In this document: piece by piece, positions 13,830-14,298 of the stretch | How the letters are laid out: each line of letters starts with the position of its first letter | Numbering within the stretch: position 1 is the stretch's first letter | NCBI GenBank assembly: GCA_937892735.1 | Contig: CALBGL010000061.1 | Coordinates: forward strand, 1 to 14,298 | Origin: an uncultured Clostridia bacterium | Lineage (GTDB): Bacteria > Bacillota > Clostridia > Lachnospirales > Bianqueaceae | Direction of reading: 5' to 3' | DNA length: 14,298 bases | Notes under the pieces: generated by a model | Seen by the model: the letters and a program-made list of their open reading frames with translations, nothing else | Told to the model about the DNA's origin: nothing | Databases searched by the model: none | Translations under genes and position numbers: made by a program

Positions 13830-14298
13830 CGAAGGACTGCGTATAGATCAGTTCTTTTGAAAATGAAGTTATACGCAGCCCTTCGAAATCGCACTGCGGA
13901 ATCTTATTTTTGCGTATAAAGTAGAGGGTGTCTCCGTCCCCGCGTCACATTTTATACGCAGTTTGAAGACATATCCGCTCTCCAATCTTCTAGTTGCGTA
14001 TAGATCGGATCCTTTTATAACTGATTATACGCGATTCCTGTGGAGATATGGATCAGAATCATAGGGGTGTGTATAAATCGATTCACTCTGTAATTGATTT
14101 ATACGCGATCCCGTGAAAAAGTGTTTTAGAATCGTCGGACTGCGTACAATCCGCAACGTGTCTCCGTCACCATATCACATTTTATACACAGTTCAAAGAT
14201 TCACCTGCTGACAATCTCGCGTTTGCGTATAATTTTGCTCCTTTTGAAACTATTTATACGCAGATCCTCGAAAGCGCACCACAGAATCCCATTTTTGC
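13830..14298. repeat. Array of GCGTATA/TATACGC imperfect palindromes, runs off the right edge
   Basis: At least six inverted-repeat units lie in gene-free sequence. A: arms 13830-13845 and 13870-13885, 15 of 16 positions paired around CTGCGTATA/TATACGCAG. B: 13911-13920 and 13951-13960, perfect 10 bp. C: 13992-14002 and 14026-14036, with two G-T pairs. D: 14068-14083 and 14092-14107, loop 8 nt. E: 14139-14149 and 14182-14192, two mismatches. F: 14224-14232 and 14254-14262. Left arms are spaced 73, 84, 73, 73 and 83 bp apart. B and E are alike over about 50 bp (230 bp apart). A and F with their downstream flanks are alike over about 75 bp (385 bp apart), and the window ends at what looks like another B copy. 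No reading frame spans it. Function unknown: it may be a REP/BIME-like element, a multi-site protein-binding region, or structured RNA. Confidence 0.88.

Overview
The window looks like a chromosomal segment of an anaerobic Firmicute, most likely a gut clostridium (Lachnospiraceae- or Oscillospiraceae-like). This is inferred from the AGGAGG-type ribosome binding sites, the TTGaca/TATaat-type promoters, an NfnAB pair (electron-bifurcating NADH-dependent ferredoxin:NADP+ oxidoreductase, typical of fermentative anaerobes), a PrdX-type tRNA editing protein and an OmpR/HK two-component system in front of an E-loop ABC exporter. No rRNA, tRNA, transposase, integrase or phage gene is visible.

Layout. 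Bases 1-270 are a tandem array of a 64-bp unit, each unit containing a hairpin; it runs off the left edge. A perfect 11-bp hairpin at 272-300 follows and overlaps the stop codon of the first gene. Bases 290-3900 (minus strand) are a two-gene operon: a patatin-like hydrolase, then a large cytosolic GH63-like glycoside hydrolase. A compact divergent promoter region (about 3901-4023) separates this from a plus-strand YbaK/PrdX-type deacylase (4024-4527). A well-formed promoter at 4586-4614 precedes nfnA-nfnB (4664-6899). After a 62-bp gap holding a hairpin comes an unusual medium-chain dehydrogenase (6962-8161), whose stop codon overlaps the Shine-Dalgarno of a response regulator gene.

Bases 8173-13786 form a signalling and transport module: response regulator, histidine kinase, intrinsic terminator, lipoprotein, two membrane permeases and an ABC ATPase. 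Spacing is 1-2 bp or overlapping everywhere except at the terminator. The ATPase has a Glu in place of the Q-loop Gln, as in LanF/BcrA-type exporters, so a role in antimicrobial-peptide or cell-envelope stress resistance is the best inference. The response regulator reading frame is broken at a T5 run near its C-terminus; restoring one T gives a full-length OmpR-family protein ending 2 bp before the kinase.

The last 512 bp (13787-14298) contain no gene. They hold a dense array of at least six imperfect palindromes built on GCGTATA/TATACGC, with units of two types and regular spacing, and continue beyond the right edge. This array and the 64-bp array at the left end are the two least explained parts of the window.
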